Shown in pieces: positions 38,325-38,432 of a stretch of DNA of 38,432 bases (position 1 is its first letter; each line of letters begins with the position of its first letter). The translations under genes were made by a program, and so were the position numbers. This DNA comes from a virus. The DNA is taken from positions 1 to 38,432 of the IMG/VR virus record IMGVR_UViG_3300031951_000495; one strand, 5' to 3'. The notes beneath the pieces were generated by a model. That model saw nothing but the letters and a program-made list of their open reading frames with translations. It did no database searches and was not told the origin of the DNA.

Positions 38325-38432
38325 AACACACCCAGCCGCTACGATCAACCAAGAAACGGATAAGATTAGGTTAAGACATCTTAACAATGTAACAATCCGA
38401 CTATCATAAGGAACTATCACTTTATTAACTAT
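38325..38432. other. Right-end non-coding region
   Basis: The last 108 bases hold no gene. They are AT-rich and contain the second copy of the 16-bp palindrome (38370-38385). Several TTGTTA-like -35 boxes on the minus strand have no well-spaced -10, so the promoter of the leftward operon cannot be placed with confidence. The very end shows no repeat with the left end. Confidence 0.75.
38370..38385. repeat. Terminal palindrome, right copy (operator-like)
   Basis: GTTAAG-ACAT-CTTAAC, followed by AATGTAAC. Arms and flank match the left copy at 121-136; only the 4-base centre differs, and one A is inserted in the flank. It lies about 50 bases upstream of the first leftward reading frame. The pair may serve coordinated control of both divergent arms or replication initiation if the ends are joined. 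Confidence 0.65.

Noticed and set aside
1-38432. tRNA genes, CRISPR arrays, insertion sequences, attachment sites
   Set aside because: No tRNA T-loop/anticodon arrangement, repeat-spacer pattern, transposase or integrase with flanking repeats could be recognised by reading; a covariance-model scan would be needed to exclude a degenerate tRNA.
1-38432. Direct terminal repeat proving a complete circular genome
   Set aside because: The first and last bases share no visible direct repeat; only the internal palindromes match, which does not show circularity.

Overview
The window reads as the genome, complete or nearly so, of a tailed double-stranded DNA phage. It carries a large terminase, portal, scaffold, HK97-type (N4-gp56-like) major capsid protein, tail hub genes, tail fibres and lysis genes, with almost no non-coding DNA. 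No rRNA, tRNA, integrase, CI-type repressor, transposase or CRISPR array is visible. There is no DNA polymerase or primase: replication genes are a full-length DnaB helicase, an ERF annealing protein, a Cas4/RecB-like nuclease, an SSB-like protein and a resolvase-like nuclease, so the phage probably uses the host replisome. No gene names the host. A peptidase-only endolysin and mid-GC composition are compatible with a Gram-positive or actinobacterial host, but that is a weak inference.

Layout. 1-308: non-coding leader with a palindrome, a promoter and two hairpins. 309-4503 (+): small, mostly very basic proteins, a HELLH metalloprotease and a conserved three-gene cassette ending in an HNH protein. 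4513-7470 (+): tail fibre and adhesin module. 7451-8239 (+): lysis module (C39-like peptidase, holin). 8240-9790 (+): zinc/HTH protein, cytidylyltransferase, glycosyltransferase. 9791-22030 (+): packaging and head, with two very large (1000 and 1204 aa) proteins between portal and scaffold. 22128-23402 (+): a glycosyltransferase moron with its own promoter. 23350-26643 (+): connector, Dit-like and Tal-like tail proteins, XhlA-like membrane protein. 26652-29929 (+): HTH-metallophosphoesterase, HAD phosphatase and two sugar-nucleotide SDR enzymes. 29969-34152 (+): recombination/early operon starting on an apparently leaderless mRNA, with RmlC and a DUF1599-like protein inside it. 34149-38324 (-): one tightly overlapping operon with DnaB, a secreted RlpA-like protein and several small zinc-ribbon proteins.

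The two arms diverge from the window ends. Each end carries the same 16-bp palindrome (GTTAAG-N4-CTTAAC) followed by A(A)TGTAAC. If the molecule is circular these flank one divergent control region. The arms converge at 34149-34152, where the two stop codons overlap.

Three themes stand out. (1) Seven or eight sugar-nucleotide and glycosyl-transfer genes are scattered over four loci, suggesting a phage-encoded glycan pathway for virion decoration, host-surface change or base modification. (2) Good sigma70-type promoters at 9344, 22063, 26764 and 29934 each lie on or beside a DNA dyad; the one at 26764 is inside a coding sequence and is followed by four dyads. (3) Genes are joined by start/stop overlaps in which the Shine-Dalgarno site of the next gene is written into the C-terminal codons of the previous one (GGR-stop in the left arm, EEVK/EEVR-stop in the right arm).
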